NCBI RefSeq assembly: GCF_024970185.1
Contig: NZ_CP103965.1
Location: 5,723,001 to 5,787,000, forward strand
DNA length: 64,000 bases
Direction of reading: 5' to 3'
Source: Pseudomonas sp. N3-W
GTDB taxonomy: Bacteria > Pseudomonadota > Gammaproteobacteria > Pseudomonadales > Pseudomonadaceae
Shown here: positions 28,949-39,300 of the stretch, piece by piece
Layout: the number at the start of each line of letters is the position of its first letter
How positions within the stretch are numbered: the first letter of the stretch is position 1
Notes under the pieces: model-generated
Databases searched by the model: none
Told to the model about the DNA's origin: nothing
The model's input: only the letters and a program-made list of their open reading frames with translations
Program-made: the position numbers and the translations under genes

Positions 28949-30802
28949 ATGCTCAAACGTCTTGCCTGGCTGGCGCTCTGTGTCTGCGCCCCGCTGTCCG
29001 CCGCGCCGAACATCGACCATCAACGTTTGCAGCAATTGGCCAATGATCCTTTCTGGATTTCCCTGGGACATTACGAAACCGCCAAGCTCGGCGGCTGGCG
29101 CAGTTATGTCAGCGACAAGAAATTTTTCCTCGCTCCGGATGGCAATGAACACCCCGATCACGAGCTCGCCGCCACGGTTCAAGCGCTATACGCCCCGGCC
29201 AGTGCCGGTGAACAACATGCCCAGTGCGTCTATCCGGCGCGCACCCGCTGGTTGAAAGCGCAACTCAACCTGAACGACTTGCCGACGCTCGATTGCGCCG
29301 AGTTCAAGCAATGGTTCAAGGATGTTTCGCCCCACAGCGCGGTGATGATTTTCCCCGCGGCCTACCTCAACAGCCCCTCGTCGATGTTCGGCCACACCTT
29401 GTTGCGCATCGACCAGGCGGACGTGCAAAGCGATCACACGTCCCTGCTCAGTTACGCGATCAACTTTGGCGCCTACATCGAAGGCTCGGACAACAGCATT
29501 CTCTATGCGTGGAAAGGCCTGATGGGCGGCTATCCGGGGTTGTTCGCCCTGGTGCCCTATCAGGAAAAGCTCTCGGAATACCGCAGCCTTGAAAACCGCG
29601 ACCTGTGGGAATACCGTCTGAACCTGAGCCAGGTCGAAACGGCACGCATGGTCGAGCACGTCTGGGAACTCAAGCAGATCCAGTTCGACTATTTCTTCTT
29701 CGATGAAAACTGCTCCTATCGCTTGCTTGAGTTGCTGCAAGTAGCGCGGCCCAGCCTGCGCCTGACCGAGCAATTCCCGCTCACCGCCATTCCGACTGAT
29801 ACCGTCAAAGCCGTGAAAGACGCCGGGCTGGTGGAGTCAATCGAATACCGCCCGTCCCGCGAACGTGAGCTGCTGAGCCGCGCCCAACCGCTGAACAGCG
29901 ACGAACAGCAGTGGGTGCTAAAAGTCAGCGCCGATCAAAAACAATTGCTGGAACCGGCCTTCAAAGCCCAGCCCAAAGACCGCCAGGCGCTGATCATCGA
30001 TGCTGCCTATCGCCTGGAACGCTACCGCGCCAACGGCCAGGAACGCGACCCTGAACGCGCCCAACGCAGTTTCGAACTGCTGCGCGCGATCAACCAGAAC
30101 CCGGCGCCGGAGCTGGACATCCCCCGCCCCGGTTTGCCTGAAGACGGCCACGAGTCCCGCACCTGGCAAGCCGGTGTCGGCACCCGTGGCGACAAGGCGT
30201 TCGGCGAGTACGGCCTGCGCATGGCCTATCACGACCTCAACGACAACGCCCAGAGTTTCCCTCTGGGCGCGCAGATCGAAATCCTGCAAATGAAACTACG
30301 CCAGTACGAAGGCAATCACTGGCAATTGCAGCAGCTGGATCTGGCGACCATCCGCTCCCTGACCCCGCGCAACGAGCTGTTGCAACCGCTGTCATGGCAA
30401 GTCACCGGCGGCCTTGAACGCGTGCCGGGCAAGCATGACGACGAAAACCTGGTCAGCCACGTCAACGGCGGCGCGGGCGGCACCTGGCAACTGGGCGAGG
30501 ACGTGCTCGGCTTTGCCCTGGGCACCGTGCGTATCGAACACAACAATGACTTTGCCGGTTTTGTCGCCCCGGCGGCGGGCTTCAACAGCGGCGTGTTGTG
30601 GAAAAACCCGCTGGGTAATTTCAGCCTCGAAACCAAAGGCGACTTCTTCACCAATGGCGAAGTACGCCGCAGCCTGAGCCTGAACCAGCAATGGGAATTG
30701 TCACGCAACCTGGGACTGCGCCTGAGCGCCCAGCGCGAGTTCAGCCATATCGCATCCCCTGAGAATGAGGTGATGCTTGAGGTGAAGTGGTATCACTATT
30801 GA
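28949..30802 (+). CDS. DUF4105 domain envelope protein
   Basis: The 617-residue protein has a signal peptide (MLKRLAWLALCVCAPLSAAP) and a DUF4105 (Lnb N-terminal-like periplasmic) domain between about residues 100 and 270, with the cysteine-containing FDENCSYRLLELL and the segment SPSSMFGHTLLRI. The C-terminal third is rich in alternating beta-strand patterns ending in EVMLEVKWYHY, which resembles an outer-membrane strand. Cell-surface or periplasmic location is inferred; the substrate is not known. It lies downstream of the DUF3015 gene, as in P. aeruginosa. Confidence 0.85.
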   Translation: MLKRLAWLALCVCAPLSAAPNIDHQRLQQLANDPFWISLGHYETAKLGGWRSYVSDKKFFLAPDGNEHPDHELAATVQALYAPASAGEQHAQCVYPARTRWLKAQLNLNDLPTLDCAEFKQWFKDVSPHSAVMIFPAAYLNSPSSMFGHTLLRIDQADVQSDHTSLLSYAINFGAYIEGSDNSILYAWKGLMGGYPGLFALVPYQEKLSEYRSLENRDLWEYRLNLSQVETARMVEHVWELKQIQFDYFFFDENCSYRLLELLQVARPSLRLTEQFPLTAIPTDTVKAVKDAGLVESIEYRPSRERELLSRAQPLNSDEQQWVLKVSADQKQLLEPAFKAQPKDRQALIIDAAYRLERYRANGQERDPERAQRSFELLRAINQNPAPELDIPRPGLPEDGHESRTWQAGVGTRGDKAFGEYGLRMAYHDLNDNAQSFPLGAQIEILQMKLRQYEGNHWQLQQLDLATIRSLTPRNELLQPLSWQVTGGLERVPGKHDDENLVSHVNGGAGGTWQLGEDVLGFALGTVRIEHNNDFAGFVAPAAGFNSGVLWKNPLGNFSLETKGDFFTNGEVRRSLSLNQQWELSRNLGLRLSAQREFSHIASPENEVMLEVKWYHY

Positions 30803-30814
30803 CCCGTAATCCCC

Positions 30815-30902
30815 GTGGGAACGGGCTTGCTCGCGAAGGCGTCGCGTCAGTCGACATCAATGTTTGATGACATACCGCTTTCGTGAGCAGGCTCGCTCCC
30901 AC
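30815..30902. repeat. REP doublet (type A)
   Basis: Inverted GTGGGAACGGGCTTGCTCGC and GTGAGCAGGCTCGCTCCCAC arms between two same-strand genes. Confidence 0.88.
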
Positions 30903-30983
30903 AGGAGATGCAGGTCGCTGACAGACATCCGACGAAACCAAATGCCTGCGACCATGGCCCAAACCCTATAACGGGAGAAAACC

Positions 30984-31475
30984 ATGAGTCGTGCATTCGT
31001 CAATGAAGACAACGCCGCCGCACAAGCCGACCAGCCAGTGGAACGGCAGGTCAGCGCGCAGCCCAACTACGTGACGCCCACCGGGTTCGCCCAGCTTCAG
31101 GCGAAACTCGCCGAGGTACAAAACCTGCTCAATGAGCAAAGTGCCAAAGGTGAACTGGCGGATAAACAACGCCAGGCCGACCTTGAGCGCGACTGGCGGT
31201 ATTTCAATCAACGGCTGCAAAGCGCCCAGGTCGTCGCTGCAGCTTCTACCGACAAAGTGAAGATTGGCGCCTGGGTGACGTTTGCCGATGAGCAGGGCAC
31301 CGAACAACGCGTGCAGTTGGTCGGTGAGGATCAGGCGGATGCCGTCGGCGGACTGATCAACTGGGGATCGCCGCTGGGGCGGGCGTTGCTGGGGGCCCAG
31401 GTCGGGGATGAGGTGTTGTGGAAGCGGCCGGCGGGGGATCTGGTGATTGAAGTTTTGGCCATAGACATAGAGTGA
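30984..31475 (+). CDS. GreA/GreB family transcription elongation factor-like protein
   Basis: The 163-residue protein aligns with GreB over its whole length: YVTPTGFAQLQAKLAEVQ begins the N-terminal coiled coil, an acidic tip region (QADLERDW) precedes FNQRL, and the C-terminal FKBP-like domain has IGAWVTFADEQG, INWGSPLGRALLGAQVGDEV and PAGD. A 20-residue extension precedes the coil. Gre factors enter the RNA polymerase secondary channel and stimulate cleavage of backtracked RNA. Whether it is a true cleavage factor or a specialised relative is open, as the tip needs a one-residue gap to align. Confidence 0.85.
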   Translation: MSRAFVNEDNAAAQADQPVERQVSAQPNYVTPTGFAQLQAKLAEVQNLLNEQSAKGELADKQRQADLERDWRYFNQRLQSAQVVAAASTDKVKIGAWVTFADEQGTEQRVQLVGEDQADAVGGLINWGSPLGRALLGAQVGDEVLWKRPAGDLVIEVLAIDIE

Positions 31476-31485
31476 CTTCCAGGCC

Positions 31486-31510
31486 GTCTCGCGAGCAGGC
31501 TCGCGAAGGC
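31486..31510. repeat. Single REP half-element
   Basis: One copy of TCGCGAGCAGGCTCGCGA, itself palindromic, without a partner arm, between a Gre-like gene and its terminator. Confidence 0.7.
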
Positions 31511-31536
31511 CACGCCGCGGTGTCGATGAATACCCA

Positions 31537-31569
31537 TAAAAAAACGGAGCCCCGAAGGCTCCGTTTTTT
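31537..31569. terminator. Bidirectional terminator between the Gre-like gene and ettA
   Basis: An ACGGAGCC/GGCTCCGT stem with a CCGA loop is flanked by a seven-A run and a six-T run, so it works in both directions for the two convergent genes. Confidence 0.92.
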
Positions 31570-31587
31570 CATGCAACCAACCCGATA

Positions 31588-33252
31588 TCAGGCCAGTTTC
31601 TTGTGCCGTACACGATGCGGCTGGGCAGCCGCTTCGCCGAGGCGCTTTTTGCGGTCGGCTTCGTACTCGGTGTAGTTACCTTCGAAGAAGATGGCTTGCG
31701 AGTCGTCTTCGTACGCCAGGATGTGGGTCGCGACGCGGTCAAGGAACCACCGATCGTGGGAGATCACAATGGCGGCGCCAGGGAAGTCCAGCAGGGCTTC
31801 TTCCAGGGAACGCAGGGTTTCAACGTCGAGGTCGTTGGACGGTTCGTCGAGCAGCAGGACGTTGCCGCCCTCTTTCAGGGTCAGGGCCAGGTGCAGGCGA
31901 CCGCGCTCACCACCGGACAGGTCCTTGACGAACTTCTGTTGATCACCGCCCTTGAAATTGAAGCGACCAACGTAGGTACGCGACGGGATCTCGTAGTTGC
32001 CGATGCGGATCTGGTCGGAACCGTCGGATATCTGCTGGAACACAGTCTTGCTGCCGTCCAGGTCTTCGCGGCTCTGATCCACACAGGCCAGTTGCACGGT
32101 TTCGCCGACTTCGATGCTGCCCGAATCCGGTTGCTCCTTGCCCATCAACATGCGGAACAGGGTCGATTTACCGGCACCGTTACCGCCGATCACGCCGACG
32201 ATGGCGCCTTTAGGCATGGAGAACGACAGGTTGTCGATCAGCACGCGATCGCCATAACCCTTGGAGACGTTCTTGAATTCGATGACCTTGTCGCCCAGAC
32301 GCGGACCAGCCGGGATGTAGATCTCGTTGGTTTCGCTGCGCTTCTGGAATTCCTGCGATTGCATTTCTTCGAAGCGTTGCAGACGAGCCTTGGATTTGGA
32401 CTGGCGGGCCTTGGCGCCTTTGCGCACCCACTCCAGTTCTTCCTTCATGGCTTTTTCATGAGCCGACTGCTGCTTGGATTCGGCGGCCAGACGATCGGAC
32501 TTGGCTTCAAGCCAGCCCGAGTAGTTGCCTTCGTACGGGATACCGGCGCCGCGGTCGAGTTCCAGAATCCAGCCAGCGACGTTGTCCAGGAAGTACCGGT
32601 CGTGCGTAATCGCTACCACGGTGCCCGGGAAATCGTGCAGGAAGTGCTCCAGCCAGGCGACGGAATCGGCGTCCAGGTGGTTGGTCGGTTCGTCGAGCAG
32701 CAGCATGTCCGGGGCGGACAGCAGCAGGCGGCAAAGGGCCACACGGCGTTTTTCACCGCCAGAGAGGAATTCGACCTTGGCGTCCCAGGCCGGCAGACGC
32801 AGCGCATCGGCGGCGACTTCCAGCTGGCGCTCCAGGTTATGACCGTCGCTCGCTTGCAGGATCGCTTCGAGCTTGGCCTGTTCGGCAGCCAGCTTGTCGA
32901 AGTCGGCATCTTCTTCAGCGTAAGCCGCATAGACCTCGTCCAGACGAGCCTGGGCATTCTTGATCACGCTGACCGCTTCCTCGACCACTTCGCGCACGGT
33001 CTTGGTCGGATCAAGAATCGGCTCTTGCGGCAGATAACCGATGTTCAGCTCCGGCATCGGACGGGCTTCGCCCTCGAATTCGGTGTCAACGCCGGCCATG
33101 ATTTTCAACAGCGTGGACTTACCCGAACCGTTGAGGCCGAGTACACCGATCTTGGCGCCGGGGAAGAACGACAGCGAAATGTTTTTCAGGATTTCCCGCT
33201 TCGGCGGAACAACTTTGCCCAGCCGATGCATGGTGAAGACGTATTGAGCCAT
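31588..33252 (-). CDS. ettA: Energy-dependent translational throttle protein EttA (ABC-F ATPase)
   Basis: The 554-residue ABC-F protein has two ATPase domains: Walker A GLNGSGKST near residue 40 and GGNGAGKST near 360, with signatures LSGGEKRRVAL and LSGGERGRLHL. The linker (P-site tRNA-interacting motif) contains the basic stretch RKGAKARQSKSKARL. EttA binds the ribosomal E site and gates the first peptide bond according to the ADP/ATP ratio. There are no membrane segments. The N-terminus MAQYVFTMHRLGKVVPPKRE is typical. Confidence 0.96.
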   Translation of the reverse strand: MAQYVFTMHRLGKVVPPKREILKNISLSFFPGAKIGVLGLNGSGKSTLLKIMAGVDTEFEGEARPMPELNIGYLPQEPILDPTKTVREVVEEAVSVIKNAQARLDEVYAAYAEEDADFDKLAAEQAKLEAILQASDGHNLERQLEVAADALRLPAWDAKVEFLSGGEKRRVALCRLLLSAPDMLLLDEPTNHLDADSVAWLEHFLHDFPGTVVAITHDRYFLDNVAGWILELDRGAGIPYEGNYSGWLEAKSDRLAAESKQQSAHEKAMKEELEWVRKGAKARQSKSKARLQRFEEMQSQEFQKRSETNEIYIPAGPRLGDKVIEFKNVSKGYGDRVLIDNLSFSMPKGAIVGVIGGNGAGKSTLFRMLMGKEQPDSGSIEVGETVQLACVDQSREDLDGSKTVFQQISDGSDQIRIGNYEIPSRTYVGRFNFKGGDQQKFVKDLSGGERGRLHLALTLKEGGNVLLLDEPSNDLDVETLRSLEEALLDFPGAAIVISHDRWFLDRVATHILAYEDDSQAIFFEGNYTEYEADRKKRLGEAAAQPHRVRHKKLA

Positions 33253-33708
33253 GGAGAACCTTGGGTCAGTGACAGATGAATGATTGGAGCGCAGGCGATG
33301 CCCGGCCAGACCGTGCGCGCCGCCCGATTGATGACTATCAATACGTGCGCGCTGAAAAACCTGAGTTTAGGGGGCGTTCTCAATTAGTTTCCACACCGCG
33401 TTGTCGCCTTAAAGCGGACCAGGCAAGGCGCAGGCCGCTGGAAATGGTTGTTCCCTTTCCAAGGCCTGCAACGCAGCCTGGCCCGCTTGAAGGCACAACC
33501 CGAAGGGCCGGGGTGTGGAAACTAATTGAGAATGCCCCCTAAGAGCTGGAACGCTCCCGCGTAACCGGCAAAGCTACCTTAATGACAAGTGGCAGTCCAG
33601 CCGAGAGGGGCTGGCACTTAGCCACAACTCAAGGCATGCTAGCCGCCCTTCGGGCGTCCGGCTTATAGTGCACGTCGCGCCAGTCCAGCCAATCCGCAGG
33701 ATTACAGT
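33253..33708. other. Divergent ettA-morA intergenic region
   Basis: These 456 bases hold the 176-bp palindromic element and, on its right, about 165 bases with short GC-rich hairpins. Promoters for both genes must be here, but I see no convincing -35/-10 pair. No additional gene is supported. Confidence 0.6.
33367..33542. mobile_element. 176-bp palindromic MITE-like element
   Basis: Terminal inverted repeats of 31 bases (33367-33397 and 33512-33542) match with one mismatch; they run TTAGGGGGC...TTCCACACC. The inner arms are also complementary over most of their length (GCGGACCAGGC against GCCTGGCCCGC, and GCAGGCCGCTGG against CAAGGCCTGC), so the whole element can fold into one long imperfect hairpin. 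It contains no open frame. The ends read TTA and TAA, which would fit a TA or TTA target. It lies upstream of morA and downstream (in transcription sense upstream) of ettA. Confidence 0.8.
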
Positions 33709-36700
33709 TTGTCTAATGACACTCCGCCTCTAACCTCTCGTGCGACCACTGCTGCGCCGAGCTCCCCCCTGCGCGGAACCCTGAAGGGCGCGCTGGCGAC
33801 GCTCGTGCTGTTGCTGCTCGCGTTGCTGTTCTGGCAACTGTTGGACCAACTGCGCGAAACCGAAAAGAACCAGCGCCAGTACACCATCGACTACACCGCC
33901 GACCTCGCCTCGCAGGTCAGCCTGAACATGGCACTCAACGCGCAGATCGCCCTCAACCTGCTGCCGATCATCGAACAACCACAAAGCGCCGACGAACAGC
34001 AGGCACTGTTACGCAAATTGCAGCAGTCGCTGCCCGAGCTGCAAAGTCTGGCGTTGCTCAGCCCCTCCGGGAAAATTGTCAGCGACAGCGCCGCCGACAG
34101 CCACGACGCCGATTACCTGAGCGAACTGGTGCGCCGCAGCCGTGCGCAAGCCCACTATTTCAGTAACGCCGACGACGGTTCGGTGGTGCACCTGTTGTTG
34201 CATCAAGCCAGTGGCAGTACTCGTGGCTACTGGGCCTTGCGTCTGCGGCCGACGTTTTTCTCGACACTGACCAAACAGGCCGAGACCGGCATCCGCCCAT
34301 TGTGGCTGGTGGAAAACCGCGTCAATCATCAGATCATCAGCCGCGATGAAGGCCTGCCCTCATCGAAACCAGGCGTGGCGACGGCCGACGATCTGGAGGA
34401 CAGTGTACTCACCGTGCCCTTGAGCAGCAGCGACTGGCAACTGCGCGGCCTGTTCGACCGCGAGCGCGTGCTCGAACAACTGCTGCCGGCATTCATTGGC
34501 AAATGCCTGCTGGGGCTGGCCTTCTCGCTGCTGCCGTTCATCGCCCTGCTGAGCATGCGTCGCCGCCAGCGCCAGTTGCATGAAGGCCGGCGCCGCTATC
34601 AGGACATTTTCGAAGGAACCGGCGTGGCCCTGTGCGTGCTGGATCTGTCGGGGCTCAAGGCCCTGTTCGAAAAGTCCCAGCTGCAAAGCAGCGATCAGTT
34701 GAAGGCATGGCTCAATACGCCGGAAAAACGCCTACTGCTACTGCAAGAGTTGCGCATCACCGAGGTCAACCAGGTCGCCCTGCAACTGCTCAACGTCAAT
34801 TCCTGCGATCAGGCCTGGAAGCTGCTGATCGACGGTAACCTGCAAGATGGCACCGCCATCGGCAATCAAGTACTCGAAGCGGTGCTGAGCCAGCAGCAAC
34901 AGTTGGAACTGGAAATCAAACTTCAGGACACCAGCGGCCGCGATCAGCACTTGTGGCTGGTGCTGCGCCTGCCGGAAGAACAGCACGACTATAAAGCAGT
35001 GATCCTCAGCATCAACGACATCACCAGCCGCAAGCTCATCGAACTCTCATTACTGGAGCGGGAAGGCTTCTGGTCCGACGTGGTGCGTACCGTGCCCGAT
35101 CACCTGTATGTGCAGGACGTGATCAGCCAGCGGATGATCTTCAGCAACCATCACCTGGGGCAGACGCTGGGCTACAACCGCACCGAGTTGCACCAGATGG
35201 GTGAGTACTTCTGGGAAATCCTGCTGCACCCCGAAGATGCCGACTACTACCACCGCTCGCGCCAGACCCAGCGTCAGGCCGGGTACAGCCAATTGCTGCA
35301 ATGTCAGTTGCGCTTTCGCCATCGCGATGGCAAATGGCGGCGCTTCGACATTCGTGAACAGGCCCTGGCGCGCGACTGCCACCATCAGGTCACGCGCATC
35401 ATCGGCGTCGCCAAGGACATCACCGATCAGATCGAGGCCAGCGAATCCCTGCGCGACAGCGAGCAGCGCTATCGCATGCTCGCCGAAAGCATCAGCGACG
35501 TGATTTTCTCCACCGACAGCAAACTGTCGCTCAATTACGTCAGCCCGTCGGTGCAAGTGGTGCTCGGTTACGACGTTGACTGGATTTTCCAGAACGGCTG
35601 GCAATCGACCATCGCCAACCCGCAACAACTGACCGGTATTTACAGCTTGATGGACCGGGTCAGCAAGGCACTGGATAAACCCGATCAACTGGCCCTGCTA
35701 CGCAACCAGGTGCAGACCCAACTGTTCCTCTTCGACTGCCTGCGAGCCGACGGGCGCAAGATCCCTATCGAGTTGCGGCTGGTGCTGGTGTGGGACGAAC
35801 ATGGAGCTTTCGAAGGTGTGCTGGGTGTTGGCCGCGATATCAGTCAGCAGCGCCGGGCCGAGAAAGACCTGCGCATGGCGGCCACGGTATTTGAACACTC
35901 GACGTCGGCGATCCTGATCACCGACCCGGCGGGCTACATTGTCCAGGCCAATGAAGCGTTCAGTCGTGTCAGCGGCTATGCCGTGGAGCAGGTACTGGAT
36001 CAGCTGCCGAATATGCTGACGGTCGACGAGCAGCAGGAAGCGCATCTGCGTTACGTGCTCAAACAATTGCATCAGAACAGCACCTGGGAAGGTGAAGTCT
36101 GGCTCAAGCGCCGTAACGGCGAGCATTACCCGGCCTGGGTCGGCATTACCGCCGTGCTCGACGACGAAGGCGATCTGGCCAGTTACGTGTGCTTCTTCAG
36201 CGACATCAGCGAGCGCAAGGCCAGCGAGCAGCGGATTCACCGCCTCGCCTACTACGACGCCCTGACGCACCTGCCCAACCGCACGCTGTTCCAGGATCGC
36301 CTGCACACCGCACTGCAATCGGCGGAACGGCAGAAGTCGTGGGTGGTGCTGATGTTCCTCGATCTGGACCGTTTCAAGCCGATCAACGACTCCCTGGGCC
36401 ACGCCGCCGGCGATCGCATGCTCAAGGAAATGGCCACGCGGCTGCTCGGCTGCGTCGACGATGACGACACCGTGGCGCGCATGGGCGGCGACGAATTCAC
36501 CCTGCTGCTGCAACCGCGCACCAGCCGTGAAGTGGCGCTGAACCGGGCAATTAACGTGGCCGAGCAGATCCTCGCCAGCCTGGTGAAACCCTTTGTACTG
36601 GAGGGCCGCGAGTTCTTCGTCACCGCCAGTATCGGTATCGCCCTGAGTCCGCAGGACGGCAACGAACTCAGCCAGTTGATGAAAAACGCCGACACCGCGA

Positions 36701-37557
36701 TGTACCACGCCAAGGAGCGCGGCAAGAACAACTTCCAGTTCTATCAGGCCGACATGAACGCCAGCGCCCTGGAGCGTCTGGAGCTGGAAAGCGACTTGCG
36801 CCATGCGCTGGAGCAAAACGAATTCGTGCTGTATTACCAGCCGCAGTTCAGCGGCGATGGCAAACGCCTGACCGGTGCCGAAGCCCTGCTGCGCTGGCGC
36901 CATCCGCGACGCGGCCTGGTGCCGCCGGGGGATTTCATCCCGGTCCTGGAAGAGCTCGGGCTGGTGGTGGACGTCGGCGACTGGGTGATCAGTGAAGCCT
37001 GCCGTCAGCTCAAGAGCTGGCATCAGGCCAGGGTGCGAGTGCCGAAGGTGTCGGTGAACATCTCGGCCCGGCAGTTCTCCGACGGCCAGCTCGGCACCCG
37101 GATCGCCACCATCCTGCGGGAGACCGGCCTGCCGCCAGCGTGCCTGGAGCTGGAACTGACCGAGAGCATCCTGATGCGCGAAGTCAGTGAGGCGATGCAA
37201 ATTCTTGCCGGGCTGAAAAACCTCGGCCTGAGCATTGCGGTCGATGACTTTGGCACGGGTTACTCATCGCTCAACTACCTCAAGCAGTTCCCGATCGACG
37301 TGCTGAAAATCGACCGCACCTTCGTCGACGGCTTGCCATCGGGTGAGCAGGATGCGCAGATTGCCCGCGCCATCATCGCCATGGCCCACAGCCTGAACCT
37401 GGCGGTGATTGCCGAGGGCGTGGAGACCCATGAACAACTCGATTTCCTGCGTGAGCATGGTTGCGATGAGGTTCAGGGGTATCTGTTCGGACGGCCGATG
37501 CCGGCGAGCCGGTTCGAGGCGCAGTTCAGCAATGATGCGCTGTTCATGTTTGACTGA
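33709..37557 (+). CDS. morA: MorA-type diguanylate cyclase/phosphodiesterase with PAS domains
   Basis: The 1,282-residue membrane sensor begins at a TTG codon (AGGA seven bases upstream). Membrane segments at about residues 26-46 and 263-285 bracket a periplasmic domain; several PAS domains follow (roughly 290-840), then GGDEF at 926-930 and EAL at 1058-1060, with [10 protein letters not shown] and LKIDRTFV later. Both catalytic motifs are intact. The RxxD inhibitory site is replaced by DDDD, so product inhibition may be lost. MorA controls motility and biofilm through c-di-GMP. The gene precedes glyA exactly as PA4601 precedes glyA in P. aeruginosa. Confidence 0.9.
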   Translation: MSNDTPPLTSRATTAAPSSPLRGTLKGALATLVLLLLALLFWQLLDQLRETEKNQRQYTIDYTADLASQVSLNMALNAQIALNLLPIIEQPQSADEQQALLRKLQQSLPELQSLALLSPSGKIVSDSAADSHDADYLSELVRRSRAQAHYFSNADDGSVVHLLLHQASGSTRGYWALRLRPTFFSTLTKQAETGIRPLWLVENRVNHQIISRDEGLPSSKPGVATADDLEDSVLTVPLSSSDWQLRGLFDRERVLEQLLPAFIGKCLLGLAFSLLPFIALLSMRRRQRQLHEGRRRYQDIFEGTGVALCVLDLSGLKALFEKSQLQSSDQLKAWLNTPEKRLLLLQELRITEVNQVALQLLNVNSCDQAWKLLIDGNLQDGTAIGNQVLEAVLSQQQQLELEIKLQDTSGRDQHLWLVLRLPEEQHDYKAVILSINDITSRKLIELSLLEREGFWSDVVRTVPDHLYVQDVISQRMIFSNHHLGQTLGYNRTELHQMGEYFWEILLHPEDADYYHRSRQTQRQAGYSQLLQCQLRFRHRDGKWRRFDIREQALARDCHHQVTRIIGVAKDITDQIEASESLRDSEQRYRMLAESISDVIFSTDSKLSLNYVSPSVQVVLGYDVDWIFQNGWQSTIANPQQLTGIYSLMDRVSKALDKPDQLALLRNQVQTQLFLFDCLRADGRKIPIELRLVLVWDEHGAFEGVLGVGRDISQQRRAEKDLRMAATVFEHSTSAILITDPAGYIVQANEAFSRVSGYAVEQVLDQLPNMLTVDEQQEAHLRYVLKQLHQNSTWEGEVWLKRRNGEHYPAWVGITAVLDDEGDLASYVCFFSDISERKASEQRIHRLAYYDALTHLPNRTLFQDRLHTALQSAERQKSWVVLMFLDLDRFKPINDSLGHAAGDRMLKEMATRLLGCVDDDDTVARMGGDEFTLLLQPRTSREVALNRAINVAEQILASLVKPFVLEGREFFVTASIGIALSPQDGNELSQLMKNADTAMYHAKERGKNNFQFYQADMNASALERLELESDLRHALEQNEFVLYYQPQFSGDGKRLTGAEALLRWRHPRRGLVPPGDFIPVLEELGLVVDVGDWVISEACRQLKSWHQARVRVPKVSVNISARQFSDGQLGTRIATILRETGLPPACLELELTESILMREVSEAMQILAGLKNLGLSIAVDDFGTGYSSLNYLKQFPIDVLKIDRTFVDGLPSGEQDAQIARAIIAMAHSLNLAVIAEGVETHEQLDFLREHGCDEVQGYLFGRPMPASRFEAQFSNDALFMFD

Positions 37558-37569
37558 AGCACAATCATT

Positions 37570-37661
37570 GTGGCGAGGGAGCTTGCTCCTGATTGAGTGC
37601 GCAGCGCTCACGAGATTTTGGGGCCGCTTCGCAGCCCAGCGGGAGCGAGCTCCCTCGCCAC
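37570..37661. repeat. REP doublet (type B) between morA and glyA
   Basis: Outer arms GTGGCGAGGGAGCTTGCTCC and GGGAGCGAGCTCCCTCGCCAC flank a GGGGCCGCTTCGCAGCCC core, the best-preserved type B locus in the window. Confidence 0.9.
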
Positions 37662-37791
37662 AGGCCCGCCCAGGCACCGCATATCCGGTCATGAACGCCA
37701 CTTGTCTGCGACATGATGTCCTTTCATATGCCATCTAAAACCCATTGGGTTAGAATGCCCCCCTTTTCTGCCCCGATCCTTGAGGACCGCC

Positions 37792-39045
37792 ATGTTCAGC
37801 CGTGATTTGACTATTGCCAAGTACGACGCCGATCTCTTTGCCGCCATGGAGCAAGAAGCTCAGCGCCAGGAAGAACACATTGAGCTGATCGCTTCGGAAA
37901 ACTACACCAGCCCTGCGGTGATGGAAGCTCAAGGCTCGGTACTGACCAACAAGTACGCCGAAGGCTACCCGGGCAAGCGCTACTACGGTGGTTGCGAGTT
38001 CGTCGACGTGGTTGAGCAACTGGCCATCGACCGTGCAAAAGAACTGTTCGGCGCCGATTACGCCAACGTTCAGCCGCACGCCGGTTCGCAAGCCAACAGC
38101 GCCGTTTACCTGGCTCTGCTGCAAGCGGGCGACACCATCCTGGGCATGAGCCTGGCCCACGGCGGTCACCTGACCCACGGCGCCAGCGTTTCGTCTTCCG
38201 GCAAGCTGTACAACGCCGTTCAGTACGGTATCGATGCCAATGGCCTGATCGACTACGACGAAGTCGAGCGCCTGGCTGTCGAGCACAAGCCAAAAATGAT
38301 CGTGGCCGGTTTCTCTGCCTACTCGCAGATCCTCGACTTCCCGCGCTTCCGCGAAATCGCTGACAAGGTCGGCGCCTACCTGTTCGTCGACATGGCCCAC
38401 GTGGCCGGTCTGGTCGCCGCTGGCGTCTACCCGAACCCGGTTCCCTTCGCTGACGTCGTGACCACCACCACGCACAAGACCCTGCGCGGTCCACGTGGCG
38501 GCCTGATCCTGGCTCGCGCCAACGCCGACATCGAGAAGAAACTGAACTCCGCGGTATTCCCGGGCGCCCAGGGTGGCCCGCTGGAGCACGTGATCGCCGC
38601 CAAAGCGATCTGCTTCAAGGAAGCGCTGCAACCTGAGTTCAAGACTTACCAGCAACAAGTGGTGAAAAACGCCCAGGCCATGGCCAGCGTATTCATCGAG
38701 CGCGGTTTCGACGTGGTGTCCGGCGGTACTGAAAACCACCTGTTCCTGCTGTCGCTGATCAAGCAGGAAATCTCCGGTAAAGATGCTGACGCCGCTCTGG
38801 GCAAAGCGTTCATCACCGTGAACAAGAACTCCGTGCCAAACGATCCACGCTCCCCGTTCGTGACCTCGGGTCTGCGTTTCGGTACTCCGGCTGTGACCAC
38901 TCGTGGCTTCAAGGAAGCAGAGTGCAAAGAGCTGGCCGGCTGGATCTGCGACATCCTGGCTGACCTGAACAACGACGCGGTGATCGACGCCGTTCGTGAG
39001 AAGGTCAAGGCCATCTGCAAGAAGCTGCCGGTATACGGCGCTTAA
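37792..39045 (+). CDS. glyA: Serine hydroxymethyltransferase
   Basis: The ATG at 37792 follows TTGAGGA and gives [20 protein letters not shown], 417 residues. The PLP lysine is Lys229 in [14 protein letters not shown], and [13 protein letters not shown] binds the cofactor and substrate. It converts serine and tetrahydrofolate to glycine and methylene-THF. Pseudomonads carry more than one glyA; this is the copy next to morA (glyA3 position in P. aeruginosa). Confidence 0.97.
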   Translation: MFSRDLTIAKYDADLFAAMEQEAQRQEEHIELIASENYTSPAVMEAQGSVLTNKYAEGYPGKRYYGGCEFVDVVEQLAIDRAKELFGADYANVQPHAGSQANSAVYLALLQAGDTILGMSLAHGGHLTHGASVSSSGKLYNAVQYGIDANGLIDYDEVERLAVEHKPKMIVAGFSAYSQILDFPRFREIADKVGAYLFVDMAHVAGLVAAGVYPNPVPFADVVTTTTHKTLRGPRGGLILARANADIEKKLNSAVFPGAQGGPLEHVIAAKAICFKEALQPEFKTYQQQVVKNAQAMASVFIERGFDVVSGGTENHLFLLSLIKQEISGKDADAALGKAFITVNKNSVPNDPRSPFVTSGLRFGTPAVTTRGFKEAECKELAGWICDILADLNNDAVIDAVREKVKAICKKLPVYGA

Positions 39046-39067
39046 TTGCGACGCTAAATCGCGGCAT

Positions 39068-39100
39068 GAAAAAACCGGTCAGTGATGGCCGGTTTTTTTT
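39068..39100 (+). terminator. Intrinsic terminator of glyA
   Basis: AACCGG(T)C pairs with (GG)CCGGTT, preceded by an A-run and followed by eight T residues. Confidence 0.9.
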
Positions 39101-39300
39101 CGCCTGCAATTCCCCCCCTGTAGGCGCTGTAACCACTGGTCAGACCGGTCATGCCAATTTCATCATTTTCACTTGTCATCTCAAAAACACCGAGCGTAGA
39201 CTGGGCCTGCACTGGACATACCGGTAAGACCACAATAATTAAGTCCTGAATCTGATGCGCATCGCGCACGGCAGCCAGGACACCGACCAGGATTCCTCCC

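Noticed and set aside
30984..31475. Loss of the catalytic acidic tip residues in the Gre-like protein.
   Set aside because: Allowing a one-residue gap, Asp and Glu of ADLERD can align with the GreB tip acids, so loss is not supported.
31603..33279. A 558-codon open frame on the plus strand opposite ettA, and similar long antisense frames opposite obg (16620-17939) and morA (35698-37200).
   Set aside because: All are shadows of strongly coding genes and lack ribosome binding sites or domain similarity.
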